In this document: one piece after another, positions 38,807-51,067 of the stretch
Numbering within the stretch: position 1 is the stretch's first letter
Layout: every line of letters begins with the position of its first letter
DNA from: Setaria digitata
Taxonomy: Eukaryota; Nematoda; Chromadorea; Rhabditida; Setariidae
Assembly (NCBI GenBank): GCA_003640385.1
Contig: RCAB01000318.1
Location: 1-64,000, forward strand
Direction: 5' to 3'
Length of the DNA: 64,000 nt
The notes under the pieces: generated by a model
Database searches by the model: none
The model's input: the letters and a program-made list of their open reading frames with translations, nothing else
What the model was told of the DNA's origin: nothing
Translations under genes and position numbers: made by a program

Positions 38807-41063
38807 ATGCCAAAGGTTGGGCATCGAGAACATTACCAATTACCTGCAAAATTTGATTTCCGCATCTGGTTCCCTATGCATATGTCTGTGCAACTAAAAA
38901 AAATGATCGGTAAATTGAGAACAGTAGATCTCATCATTGAAGTAAGTAAATATCTTAAGCATCCTGTTTTTACTTTAAGTTATTGTCCAGACTAACCGGA
39001 AATTCCTCAGGGAGTGAGAAGTGGACTGTTGCTGGGAACTTAGTTATAATTAACAGTTTTTGTCATCTTATTAAATCCACAAGATTTTAAAGCACTGTCG
39101 AATGACGGCATCCCACTTTATGCTTATTACTTGAACCTTTAGGTGGATGAGCTGTTTTTTTCTTGACGTGTTTAAGATGACTTATCTTTAGATAGATGCT
39201 CATAAATGCAGTATTCTGTTTAAAAATTAAATAATACCAGGTGTACTTCGATTTTTCTTTTTAAGTTTGCAGGTGCATGATGCTCGCGTGCCAATTACTG
39301 GACGTAATCCTCAATTTTATTCGTCACTATATGCTGTTAGACCACACATACTTGTGTTGAATAAGATGGACCTCATAAGTAAAGACTTAAGGTTTGTTAT
39401 GATAGGCTTGGGGTTGCCCCATATTTTAGCAATGGTGGCAAAACTCTTATTCAGTGTGGCACATTTCCCTCACTCAGTAATTTTATAGTACAGACCGTAG
39501 GATATAAATCCTTCAAGAAGTATAAGGTCCTAAACATACAGCAATCTCATTTCACTAATTTTTTTCAACTGAACTGTTACAATTTGAGAAAACCAATCGA
39601 AGATTATTATCGTGATAATGGTATGACGAATTTACTATGGACAAATTGTAAAAAACGTCTCAGGAAACCACTTACAAACTTACAAAATATGATGTTGCAA
39701 TGTCTTCACGATGAACCACGTTTCAATCGAACTGTGAAAACGGAATATCAAGTTGGATTTATATTGCATTTCTAATATTTAGGATTAACATCGAAACACT
39801 TTTGGGAAGTTAATGGTTTACTATGTCTAGTGTGTAGTGTTACTGCATCTGAGGATATATATTACAGTAAATCCCTGAGAAGTATTTGCGTTCATGCGCT
39901 AATTGCTCGAAGAGAAATGCAGGAATAAGATAACTAATTATCAGGAACAGTTAGACAATGACAAGTGTTTCGATTTTTGGAAGGTACTACTTAATTGAAC
40001 ACACCCGGCATTACTTCTCATTCATTCAAGATATATCAAAAAATAATGATGTATTACGTGCTTGATATATTCAAAAAGCAAAGACTGCAGGTTATGGTAG
40101 TAGGCATCCCTAATGTTGGTAAATCATCGTTGATCAATTCACTGAGACTGATTAATCTTGGTAACAGCCAGAAAGCTGTGGAGGAAGGTAAAATTTTGTA
40201 CGAAAAGAAAATGATTGCTGCAAGGAATAAAATTTATTTTTTAAAGTATATCAAAGTTGTTAACATTTATAAGAACGTTATATAATTCCGGAGAACCAAA
40301 TACTTCTTATTGTTGGGAATCATTTAATAGGGTGTAAGATTGTTTGGACAAAACTTAGTGGTACTTAGGCCGCTTTCAGCTTAGTAAATATCAACACACC
40401 CGGCATTTCTATATTACTTGAAATAAAATGCTAATTGGTGAAGAGATCTCAGGTGCTAGACCAGGTGTGACAGTACGTGTGCAGAATCGTGTGCGAATTC
40501 TCGACCAACCACCATTATACATACTGGACACTCCAGGCGTGCTAAATCCATTGGCACGGGACGCAGATAGTGCAATGAAACTGGCCCTTTGCAATCTTAT
40601 TTTAGAAAGTGCTACTCAAGTTCATTATGTTGCCGACTACCTGCTGTACTGGTTGAACAAGTAAAATCTAAATTTTTAGATCCCTTCAAAATATTTTTTT
40701 TATAATTTCCTGCGTCCCGGGTTATAACAGCACCTTTGCTTTAGGAGAGAAATCTTGAATAATTTTAAAAGCTTGGTCAATTTGCTCAATCTCATGAATA
40801 ATTATTACAGGACAGGTGACTACTCCTATGTCGACTTTTTAAACCTACGCAATGGACCATCAGATGATATACAGAAAGTGTTGTTAGACATGTGCGAATC
40901 AAATAATCTTCGTTTTCAATGTTATGTTGCTGGACAACGAGCTGAACGTTGGGATATCGACAGTGCAGCCAAACTATTCATTAATATGTTCCGGAATAAC
41001 AAACTGCGTGAGCATTGCTTAGATATTGATCTCCTGCGAGACTATATTGATAAGAACGAATAA
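38807..41063 (+). CDS. mtg-1: Mitochondrial ribosome-associated GTPase 1 (MTG1)
   Basis: MTG1 is a circularly permuted GTPase (YlqF/RbgA type) that helps assemble the large mitochondrial ribosomal subunit. Exons 38807-38941, 39273-39391, 39589-39751, 40091-40187, 40453-40660 and 40745-41063 join in phase to 346 aa (human 334). The permuted order is visible: G4 NKMD at residues 75-78 comes before the P-loop GIPNVGKSS at 144-152, G2 RPGVT at 174-178 and G3 DTPG at 197-200. The family start WFPMHM and VHDARVPITGRNP are present, as is ADYLLYWLNK near the C-terminal domain. An out-of-frame ATG lies at 38802, five bases upstream of the modelled start; its 30-codon frame overlaps the gene. An AATAAA at 41059-41064 overlaps the stop codon. 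Confidence 0.93.
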
Positions 41064-41075
41064 ATTGGAATAAAC
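41059..41075 (+). terminator. Polyadenylation signals of MTG1
   Basis: AATAAA at 41059-41064 contains the TAA stop of MTG1 (41061-41063); a second AATAAA follows at 41070-41075. The second is the likelier working signal, since the first would leave almost no 3'UTR. Confidence 0.55.
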
Positions 41076-41703
41076 AGATGGAAAACTGAATCGATTGACT
41101 TGCGTATTGTCACGGGTCTCTTTCATATCAGCAGTGGACTTTTTCCTTTAAAATTGCTTCATAAAAAAAAAAAAGTCAACTCGGGAGATAAATTAACTTC
41201 GTTTACTAACAGCTCCTTACCTACTAAATAACCACTGCCTGTGACAGTGAATTCGTCCTTTTTTTTTTTCGATTGCTTCTTGATGAAGGATCCAGTTGCA
41301 GAAAAGAACACATTACGGACGATAAGGACGGAAGGCACTCTGTTAATTTCTCTTGAAGACGTAAGAACAGAGTAGTAGAGAATATTGATGGTATATGCTA
41401 CTATTTGAATACTCCAATATTTATATAGCATTTAAAGAAAAAATTATTTAATGACAAGTATTAACAGCAATGGAATGAAAAAAACCAAGGTTAACAGTAT
41501 CGTAACAATCCTCTGTGTTTCTAAATATCCCTATGGGATATTAGGTTTGGCCGAGTACCGTTTTACATTCGTCTTACTCCAAAACCAGAGATAACACCTA
41601 CCAGTAAGTAGCTATTACCTCGATCTTCCTCAGAACTCAGTGAAATACTGGTTAATAAGGTCTTTTCTAACAAAGGATTAATGCTCAATAACCCTCAAAA
41701 GGA
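41064..41703. other. Convergent intergenic spacer
   Basis: 640 bases between the 3' ends of MTG1 (+) and the glutaredoxin gene (-). No exon is recognised; an open frame at 41159-41431 on minus has no family features. Confidence 0.5.
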
Positions 41704-42544
41704 TCAAATCGCGCCGACTTCTTTCAACATTTTCTCCAAACGTCCATCCCTCTGTGCAGCTATCGTGTCGTCAGCACCTCCAACACACTTTCCACCAATA
41801 AAAACACGTGGAACTGTCCTAGTTCCTGTTTTCTGTAGTAATATATCCTGTAAAGATAGAAGATGTAAAAAATGAATTCCTAGATAGGCTCTGCTGACAA
41901 TAACCTGTGTACAAAAATATATGTCAGTTTGTGAACCACATGATTTTCTGTAGTCTTTACCTGAATTTGATCGCAATCGTCTCTTCCATCCAATTCGATG
42001 ATTCGATAAAAACTGTCAGGTATTCGATATGCACTAAGCGCTCGCTTCGCATTCCTCGAATAATTTCGTTCAAGATGGAAACTTTTTAGTAAAGATGTAA
42101 GGTAAGAAATCAAAGTTTATGATACAAATAAATCTAGGAATATCTGGTCATTCGATGCAGCGACCTTTCCGTTTAAAGCAAAACTGCTCGTCAGATATTG
42201 TAAATCACTGCCCAAGAAGAAATCTGTAGTGCTAGCTGATCAATGCTCCCATCGCTGCTATTCCTCGGTTCGGTCGAGCTTATTGTGACTGCTACATATC
42301 TATCGGGCCTTTATCAACTCAGGCACGATATAATACCCACACTGAATTTGTGGGAGATCAGACAAGACAACAAGATAATAAAAACTTAGTAGTAAACGTT
42401 TTCAATAGTCATAACGTACTTGCAATATGGACAGTATGTTTTACTGAAAACAACAACCGGAGTTGAGTTTACCAACTGGGTGACAAAAGTGTCCGTGTTC
42501 ACTGCCGGTGTTTCTGATGATGCCTGAAAGGACTTATAAACCAT
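41704..42544 (-). CDS. Dithiol glutaredoxin (GLRX-21/Grx1 type)
   Basis: Glutaredoxins reduce protein and glutathione mixed disulfides using glutathione. Exons 42420-42523, 41961-42054 and 41704-41847 join in phase. Key features are PVVVFSKTYCPYCKNAKRAL with a dithiol CPYC active site, the TVPRVFIGGK block with its cis-Pro, and the GGADDT glutathione-binding segment; the end is LEKMLKEVGAI. The start is ambiguous. One model begins at the ATG at 42544 and reads MVYKSFQ into the exon, giving about 121 aa, a normal size. The other treats TCCTTTCAG ending at 42524 as an acceptor and joins the exon in phase to the selenoprotein S-like exon that ends at 42671, making a fusion protein. An acceptor-like TTTTTCTAG near 42615 could accept a spliced leader for the standalone model. 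Confidence 0.9.
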
Positions 42545-42670
42545 TACATCTGACAGAACAATTAAGTCAACAATAATATAATAAATGGAAGCATTAGCAG
42601 AATCCGTTTAAACCTAGAAAAACAAACAAAAAAAACGAACTGCAGCACAATGTCCACTAGGAGAATTTAC

Positions 42671-43417
42671 TTTTTCCATAGAATCTTGTAGCTGTTTCTT
42701 TTTTTTTGCTTCGGAATGCTTATATGCTTCAACTACTTTGGTGTCCAGTTCTTGCTGAGCACGTTCACGAGCTTCTTGTATACGGTGACTGTATGCAACC
42801 TGCACTTCGGTGTCTATAATATTATCTAAAGCATAACTTCTATTCAATATGTTACTACGGGAAAAACTAGAACTGCCACTTAACAGGAGATGTCATACCT
42901 TCCCAACAAAATTATTCCTCATCTTAGAACAGTGAAACATGAAAACAAAATTACTGAACAGAAATACAAATACTTTGATTCACCACTACTTCCAGAAACA
43001 TAAGAAATGTTAGTCTTGATGTGGCTAAGAAAAAGTGATGTTTTTACTGTTAACAGTTATCGGCAGACCTAGCAGTAATTTATGGAAAGAGTCGTTAGTA
43101 ACTCCCTTAAAACTTTAGCATTACATATTACCAAGTATGGGAACATATAACCAACCCATTCCCACATCTTGCAAAAAAAAAATATTCTATTAAACAAACA
43201 CGACTTATTTGTCGGAACTGACAAAGACATAAACCATACCGAATTTCTTTCTTTTTTCTAATTCTTTTATTCGTTGGATATCCAGCACAAACGGTGAGAT
43301 AAATTTTTTGTATACCAAATACAACACTAGGAGAGTTCCCAAAATCAACCAACCGTAATCCACGAAAATGTCTGCAAATCTATAACTCAAAAATTCACAA
43401 AATACTGCCCTGATCAT
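42671..43417 (-). CDS. Selenoprotein S/VIMP-like ER membrane protein (no Sec seen)
   Basis: SelS/VIMP is a single-pass ER protein that recruits the p97 ATPase for ER-associated degradation. Exons 43240-43417 and 42671-42825 join in phase to at least 111 aa. Visible are DYGW, one membrane segment of about 17 residues (LILGTLLVLYLVYKKF), then a long charged helix with EARERAQQELDTKV and KKKKQLQDSME, matching the coiled region of human SelS up to WDSMQEG. The Sec-containing tail of vertebrate SelS is not visible; instead the last exon ends at a GTAAAT donor 148 bases before a glutaredoxin exon of compatible phase. If that donor is not used, reading on gives about 17 further residues to a TAG. 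The N-terminus may include an upstream exon; the ATG at 43417 is the first in frame. Confidence 0.7.
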
Positions 43418-45109
43418 CAATTACAAAGAATAATTTATAATTCTTGAGCAAGATATCACATCATTATAAATATATATACATATTAGTTTTCAAGTCATGC
43501 CCAACTTTAATCATTACTTGAACACAGGAAATGATATGAAATTAAAGTATAATGAAATTTTAGGGTTTTATTGTCAAATCAAACATTTCTGCTTTACGCC
43601 CAATCAATCAGTTATGAACAACAACAAGAATGTGTCGAAATTAACTGAAAGGTACTTATCTTCTTTATGTTATGGTTTAACAAAGAACAGTCTTTCACCA
43701 CACCCATTTCAAACTGTACTTTACAAGGAAAAAGAGATTTGATTTTGCCGATTATTCCGAAAGACAGAGCAACAGATCCATGATTTCAATTCAAGAAAAT
43801 ATATAATCATCTCTAACAGTTTGGAGAAATCAAAGCCGTAAGCTATTTTAAGACGTAAAAGAAAATCTCTCTTGTCTTCTCAGCATTAAAAAAAAGAGTG
43901 CTAAGTGAAGTAGGAAAAATTAGCTCTCTGGAGCAATCAGACTATTTATCCTAACAACAGAATTTACTGCACCTCAACCACAAATTTAACTACATTTTAA
44001 ATGAAAATTTTTATAAATTGCCGGGGACGTTTTTGCTTCATTTCCCTATCAGCCATATGGATAAAACACTTGAAACAAAACTTTCTCAGAAAAAATCTAA
44101 TTATACTGGAATATTCAACAACTGAATCCGAAAACTACATACACTCACTACTGATATTTAAGCATTTGCCTCTCATTCAGTAAAATCTTACTTAGCAGCG
44201 AATCGAAGAACATTAGAAATATTGTTTTGTAATTGTTTCGAAATCGTGGTTCAGTTCTTTATATAGTGCACTTTGCTAAAAAGAAACTGCTACTGAAAGA
44301 CGAAAACCAATCAATCTATTTCACTAACACCCATTTCAATCGTAAGGAAACTAACAGCAGTAATTTATGAGGCATCATCACCACTCTACCTTCAATTTCA
44401 CTAAAACGATACCAGTTGATTCATAAGAGAAAGCCATTCTTCACCGTAACAAAACTCTTGTTCAAGGCCATTAGCACCAGCACAAAATTTAATGGAATAA
44501 ATGAATCGTTATGAATCCAATCTAAGTTTACTTCCGTTGAAAAAAAAATGACAGGATGACGGTGATGACGTACCTCCAAACTCCTTACTAATTCTGCCGC
44601 CACTCGGTAAAAGAGACCATACCCTACCTTATTATACATTCATTTTTCATTTTCCTTCCCTACCTGTCTTGCTTCTTGTTATTCATTTCCCTGTTGAACA
44701 AAATACGAATAATTCGATATAAAACAAACAAAATGGGCAATAGTAACACTGTTTTTACTTCTGGAGCCTGTTTATTTCATTCTTTATAAACAATCATAAA
44801 GATATTTCTCCTTTCTCTTCTTTTTTCTTCTGTCTGACAATAAATAATTCGACGATTCTTGATAAGAGGCGAAAACCTATTACTCATTATGATTCTAAAA
44901 TACTCGCGATTGCGCAAAAACAAAACAGTGTAATGAAAAACGCATAAAACAACGAACTGTCACAAAAATGGATAGCAAAAAATTTTTCTGAGGAATGGAG
45001 CAAATATTGAAATAACTAAATTATGGGAAAAAATCGAAAGTTTAGAGTATCAGTAATTCACATTAATATTTTGTGATTCTGAGATTAACCCAAATAATAA
45101 TGCAATATT
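43418..45109. other. Intergenic, mppa-1 to SelS-like gene
   Basis: About 1.7 kb between same-strand genes. One exon-like stretch on minus (ATG near 44637, ending at a GTACGT donor near 44573) reads in phase 0 and does not match the phase of the SelS-like exon, so it is not joined. Nothing else is recognised. Confidence 0.45.
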
Positions 45110-48100
45110 TTAGAATCGGAAAAAGCTTTTTGATTTAAGATCTCCAAGCTGTCTTTTTGCCACACATTTATCAATTGCTTCGTAACGTGGAATACGCCTG
45201 ATATCGCCGTAGCCAACAATGGAAGGATGTTTCGACAACATACGTTCTGCTATCCTCTTGATATTCTCACTCGTTATGTGATCTACATAAATGGATTTTG
45301 TTACAGACATGGAATGTAAAGTGAACTACAAACTTCTACTTAACAGTTTTGATTTGAATTTAAAAAAGGAACTTTGCATTATCTTAAATGAATCGAGGAA
45401 CCTAAACTTGTAATCACATTATTACCAAAGGCTTCTACAGCCAGGAAATGTAAATATCGATTACCGATTTTTTCAACATATTCACTCGGTTTTCGTCGAT
45501 AGCCATGTCCTAGAACTTGTCGAGCTAAATCTTCGAACATAACAGGTCGCACCTCTAAATTCATCATCAGCTGACTTTTCAGCTGGGTCTTAGCGCGAGC
45601 CAATTCTTCTTTTTCTGCTCCATGAGACAGTCGCAAAAACTGCTCTAATATCACTTTGGCTGTCTCGTCGATCTAAAAATTAGTTAAGAAGGAATCAGAA
45701 GCATAAAATTAACACAAAAATAGCTATGTAGGCCAAAAAATAGAACCCGTGATGGATCACTAGACGCCTGAATGTGAAAAATCCCGGAATCTTTGTAAGC
45801 ATGATTGTATGCCGTCGCATTATACATCCAGTGATGTCTGAAATATAGTAAAATATCCGCTATATCCAAATGTAAAAAAATGCACCAAAATTTTTAGCAG
45901 AAATATAAAAAGAGAAGATAAAAATAAGATGAAACAAATTCTCACTTGTTTAAGACGTCTACGTATAACCTTGTATACATCCCTTTACCCGGTCCGCCAG
46001 CACTAAAACTACCTCCTCCTCCCATCAATGACTGCAGAACACAGAAGGCTACGAAATCATCATCAAGATATCCACAACTTTCAAAACCAAGAACGAAGTG
46101 AGCGAGATTAGGATATGGAGTGGGACCAAGAGCCATAGCGCTGAGATCCTTTACAACCTGAAATAGAATGCCTTTCGTTTTTAAACTTGAATTAATTAAA
46201 TCTTGTACATAGCTTGGTAAGATGTTGTAACATAAGGTATGTAACAAAAAAAGAGTAAATATGACTAACTATTAACAATTTGACTTACATGTTTCTCTCC
46301 ACCCGTATACTGTGCAAAAGAATCATCTACTGCAGGCATTTTTTCGAGAAGTAAGGATGGGTCTTCAGCCCATACTGTTTTTGAATCATCGAAAAGCTCT
46401 CTGGATAGAGAAACTAAAGCATCATGATCAACACCAACACCTGTAAAAATACGTAACACATTTTGGAAAAATTAAATTAACTTTTGGATATCTAAAAAAC
46501 CTAAAAAAATCTCACATATCTAGGATGGAAAAGCAAAAATTTCTCAGAAGATTCAGCGCCCTTTAAGTAACCAACTTACATCATAACAAATTACTTTCCT
46601 GGGTGTCTATTGTGATAAAGAACTTGCCAAGGGCAAAAAAAAAAATTTTTTTCACATAAGCAAGAAAAAAGATGCCACAAAAAGGAACATAAATTGTCCA
46701 GTTAAGAAAACAGTATTGAAATATTCACCGGCAACTACTATTCGATTCGGCTTGTAATATTGCTTCATGAATGTGTAAATATGTTCTTGAGTCATCTTCA
46801 TTATACTTTCTTCCGGACAATATTTGGTGAAGCCCAAAGTATTACCGTTATAAGCTGCCTGGAAAAGAAATATTAAGCTTTGTTCGTTTGTCCCATTAAT
46901 TAATAAGAAGACAAAATATTACAGCATGAATCCAATCGGTAAGTAAAGGCTCGCATTCTGGCTTCGAATTCATATCTTTATTTTCGAAATCAATAATTAG
47001 CCGAGCATCTTCTACCTGTAAAGTTTCTTCGTTCGAAAGCAAGTGGTGATAAAAATTATTTATGTTCATATCAAAATTTATATGTGATAAAGTCTTACAT
47101 CAACTGATTTAATGATTGGCCTCTGGACAGAATCAGCAATCAACCTGATGATATCAGTGAAACCATCAACTTGGCATGATGAGGCATAGATGAATGTATC
47201 TTTCGTTGACTGACAATCAATTAAAGCACCACGCCGTTCCAACAAACGAAATAAATCTTCCTTACTTGGGAAAGTTGGTGTACCCTTGAACAAAACCTAT
47301 CCAATTTCGTTATTTTTTAAATTCTGATATATGATAATCTCTGTAATTTATTAACGCAAAATCAAAAGAATTAAAAGAGAAAAAAGTAGATGGATGGTGA
47401 AAGGAATCAGAGAATATAGTAACCTTTACAAAAAAGTGGTGAAAAAATTTCACATAAATTAAGAAGCATTTGGAAGTAACATGAATACTCACTGTAAATG
47501 CAAGTTTTTCGATGAAATGAGAAGTGCCGAAAGGATAACCAACTTCATAACGTGAACCTGCATCTATTGCAACTAAACGATTTTAAAATGAGATTTCCAA
47601 CTAGCAAATTTAAAATTTAATTGGAAAAATTAGCTTATAGAAAGAATTTCAGGAGAAATGGCACACAAATATGATAAGATTCAGCAAAAGTGACCTGTAT
47701 TAATTTCAATTATGTAACTAGAAGATGGAGCAGTTTATTCCTTCCGAATAAATGGATAAGTTTACACCTTTCAATAAAGATGAAAGCAAGAATAAACCTC
47801 CAACAGTACAATACATTCCATAATGCGGCTCAGTAGCGATTTTGAGTCCATTCTCAAGTACGGTTAATTTTGTATCGAACGGTTTAACATCATTTTGTTT
47901 CAAATATTGCGCTTCTGATAGCCCCGGTAATGGTTCTCGCAATGATAAGTTGTTGACATCAATAAAGTTCTAGAAACAGAACAACTACAGTTGAAGAACT
48001 TTGTAATCTTTAACAATTTGCCGAACTAAGGAAAATTATCGTGCTTCACGGCCTCCCCCTTCCGACATTTTAAAGCTTTCTAAATTTCTTAACCAAAGGA

Positions 48101-48465
48101 ATATTTGAAAAGCACAGTAAAAACAGCATACAACGGGTTTTTCTGGAAGAGGAGATGCAGTGGCATAATAAGATGCGTTCGATCCATTCTTCCCTTTTGA
48201 AGAGAAGTTCCTGCAACGGCTAACATTCAACGTGTTTAAAAAAAATGAGAAAACTGCTCACAGCTGAATTTGAGAATGAGATGGGAAAATATCCCCCAAC
48301 ATTATTGGACGAAGATCTCTTTTGCCATAAATTATATAATCTAGTAGAACTATGGGGACACATACCGGTTCTCGTTTAAAGCAATAAAAAAAATTACCTC
48401 AGGTATGAGCGAGATATTTCCTGGATAATCCTCGAACAAACAGTGCAATATCTCGGTAGTACCAT
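45110..48465 (-). CDS. mppa-1: Mitochondrial processing peptidase alpha subunit
   Basis: Alpha-MPP is the substrate-binding, non-catalytic partner of beta-MPP and removes presequences from imported matrix proteins. Twelve exons join in phase: 48398-48465, 48135-48210, 47798-47969, 47572-47493, 47296-47099, 47015-46923, 46858-46729, 46440-46289, 46157-45946, 45837-45747, 45672-45465 and 45282-45110. The product is 550 aa (human 525). The glycine-rich loop GGGGSFSAGGPGKGM is at 369-383. The inverse zinc motif is degenerate (H124-F-I-E-K128 in place of HxxEH), as expected for the alpha subunit. HHWMYNATAY and VMFEDLARQVL are also family blocks. The first exon (MVLPRYCTVCSRIIQEISRS) plus the next is basic and Ser-rich, a plausible targeting presequence. 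A TTTTTCAG acceptor lies 3 bases before the ATG. Confidence 0.95.
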
Positions 48466-48475
48466 TACCTGAAAA
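48463..48475 (-). promoter_or_regulatory. Probable spliced-leader acceptor of mppa-1
   Basis: On the minus strand TTTTTCAG is followed by GTA and the ATG at 48465. No upstream coding exon is needed to complete the protein, so trans-splicing is likely. Inferred from position. Confidence 0.5.
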
Positions 48476-48889
48476 ACAATCCAGGGAATACTTGGTCAAT
48501 GAAGTACACTACCGACCACTGCCTTCAGCTTACCATCCAGAAACACTCCCGAAGCTTATCCGAGAAGAGAATTTAAGAACACAGGAAATACCCCTGTGAT
48601 CTGAACTGTCTTTTACAGCCTAATAATGAATGAATGCAAAGAAATTGGTGTTACCCACAGACTAAGGGACATCGGTGTGATGAATTGTGTGTGAAGTAAT
48701 TGAATTTAATGAAACGTTTCCGACACTAGCTCTGCTTCTACTATCTTCCTAGAAAACCTCACCAGACAGTATCACATTGTATGATCCAATTGGAAGTCTG
48801 ATCACAGCATTACAATCGGCATCACACTGTGTGAGTCATCTGATGCTGAAATGATCGTCCCTGTCATTTAGACTGGAAGTAGTATTATA

Positions 48890-49560
48890 TTATTTCATTT
48901 AGTTGTCAGATATTCAGTTTTTTAGTTTCACGTCCAGTTTGCATTCCTTGTATATCATTTTAGGTCTATCAGTTCCAGGTCAAATTCAGATTCCTGAGAT
49001 TACTTTAAATTAAGTTTTCATTTGTCATATCATTCTGCGCTAAAAATGATATTTTATCATTCAGATGTAAATTAGCGCAGTTAATGCCATTTCATTCAAT
49101 GTGATATTATTCAGATGTCAAAAGCAGAAGTTGGTATCATTTAAAGTTCAAATTTGATGCATCTTTTTTACAATTATATGTCACACACACGTTTTTTCAC
49201 ACAATATATATTATCAAATATCTTTTTTTATCATTTTCGATCTTTATTATATAGTATTATATTTCTTGCATATTTTATTACATTATTTTAAGATTCTTTC
49301 ATATACAGTTGAGTTATTATTCTCGATACCATTTTGAGTTGAAAAATACTCGTTTTATATCGTTGAGAAACTGAATTGCACTGCATGGTATCATCAGAAG
49401 CAAGTTGGTGGGCAATAAATATCATTGTGGAATTAAAATAGTTTTCTACAATGTCGCTTGAATGTTAATTAAATTTTAAATTGTTAAGCTATCATTGTTT
49501 GATATCACTTTGACGTTTAAATGGAATCGTTTAATCCCAACATAGGTATCATTTAGTGGT
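48890..49560. repeat. Field of degenerate TATCATT(T/C)AG words
   Basis: The word TATCATT or close variants recurs roughly every 30-60 bases, for example near 48953, 49028, 49056, 49135, 49222, 49388, 49420, 49490 and 49548, several times followed by (T/C)AG and TGT or GTTAAA. The order and spacing are irregular, so it is at most a heavily decayed tandem repeat. Confidence 0.4.
49035..49080. repeat. Nested inverted repeat
   Basis: Outer arms CTGCGCTAA (49035-49043) and TTAGCGCAG (49072-49080) are exact complements. Inside them AATGATA and TATCATT form a second 7-bp stem around TTT. Confidence 0.7.
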
Positions 49561-51067
49561 TAAACTAGAGTTGCATGACACTAGATGTCAGAAAAGATTA
49601 AAATAGTTTATAGAGGAAAAGACTATTCTGAACGGGTCCACAAAAGGATCAGTACTGTTGTAAATTGAATTACGAAATTTCATTGTTGGAAAGAGGCCCG
49701 TGTTCTATGCGTAAGAAGTTTGTAGAAAATAATTGATTGAACTGATATGAAGAACACGGTTTCTTGGCCCGGCCAGATGTGCAAGGTTATTTGCTCTCGA
49801 TAAATTTCCCTCGACCAAATCCCTCGATGACTTAATGGGGGAAATAGTTATTACTATGATGATGAGCACTATATATCAGTGATGACAATTTGAAAATGGT
49901 TCCAAATTAGTGGAAAATTCTATGTATCAATTATACTTAATGATTGCCTGAAGAAGTCAACAAATACGAAATCACAAAATGAAAGATACGAGCAGAGAAA
50001 GATAAATGTGATGATAATTCCGTGGTCTTCTTCCTCATCTTCATTCAACTACTGTCATATTTCCAACGAAAAAACCAGTTTCCAACTAGTCAATGGAATT
50101 CCTTTCCTCTTCTTGTATCCAACTACTCTCACGACAGTCTTGCCAACAATTTCTAACAGTTGTTTGTGATGGATAATCACTCCAAATTACAAACTTTCCT
50201 GATATCATTTCTTTGAAATTCTCTTCCACAGAAGGGTTAAAGTTGTAATTTCCAACTATCAACGGATCTGTATTTTAGAGTAAATATGAGTTGTTCTTCA
50301 AATGCAACCTAGATTAATTGAGTTGTGTAGAGTTAATGGGTTTTAAGTTAGTTGACGTCTTGAGAATTTTATTTGAATTTTAGAAGACAATAATACAGCG
50401 AGTGAACCATCAGATAAAACATTCTGGGATTTTATGACCCATTTCATCTCGCATTTCATGATATCAGAGGAATAAAAGGAAAGTAGTAAGCACTATTCCC
50501 TCGTTATCAATGATAAAATTTTATAAAATCAACGATCAGCATGGTTGTTTTCAGCTGGCCATCAATTAAAAAGATATTCGAGTGTTCTTTTGTTATCAGT
50601 ATTTGGCTGCTTCGTCGTCCGGCCTTTTATAGCAATTTGTGCAAATAACTGTGAGCGATCCAGCAGGAGTTGCTTGCTACATTAATTGAATTGAGGAATA
50701 ATTCGATTCTCGGATAGACACAAACATGCATCCAAGCACATTTCATTCTCATCTTTTATTGATTTCAAAAAACATGCATTAATTGACTGCAGCTACCGCA
50801 CTACCGCACTTCTCTCAGTTTCATGTACCAGAAGCTAACTTTTGCTCCTCTAATTTCTTCACTTCATTTCCTGATTTTACAAAGATTCTCACTTTTTCCA
50901 TCTTTTCGTTATACATCCCAGCATTCTGCACACTTCCTGTTTGTTAACGAATAAATTTAGTCTTTTTAGTAAAAATTGGAATTAATTTAGAAACACTAAA
51001 TGGTTAGGACTCAAAGTACGAATTTATTGTGAAAGATTCCCTACATAGAGTGAGACTCGGTAAGAAC

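Noticed and set aside
44573..44637. Exon-like segment with strong GTACGT donor upstream of the SelS-like gene
   Set aside because: Its phase 0 end does not fit the phase needed by the SelS-like exon, so it cannot be its first coding exon as drawn.
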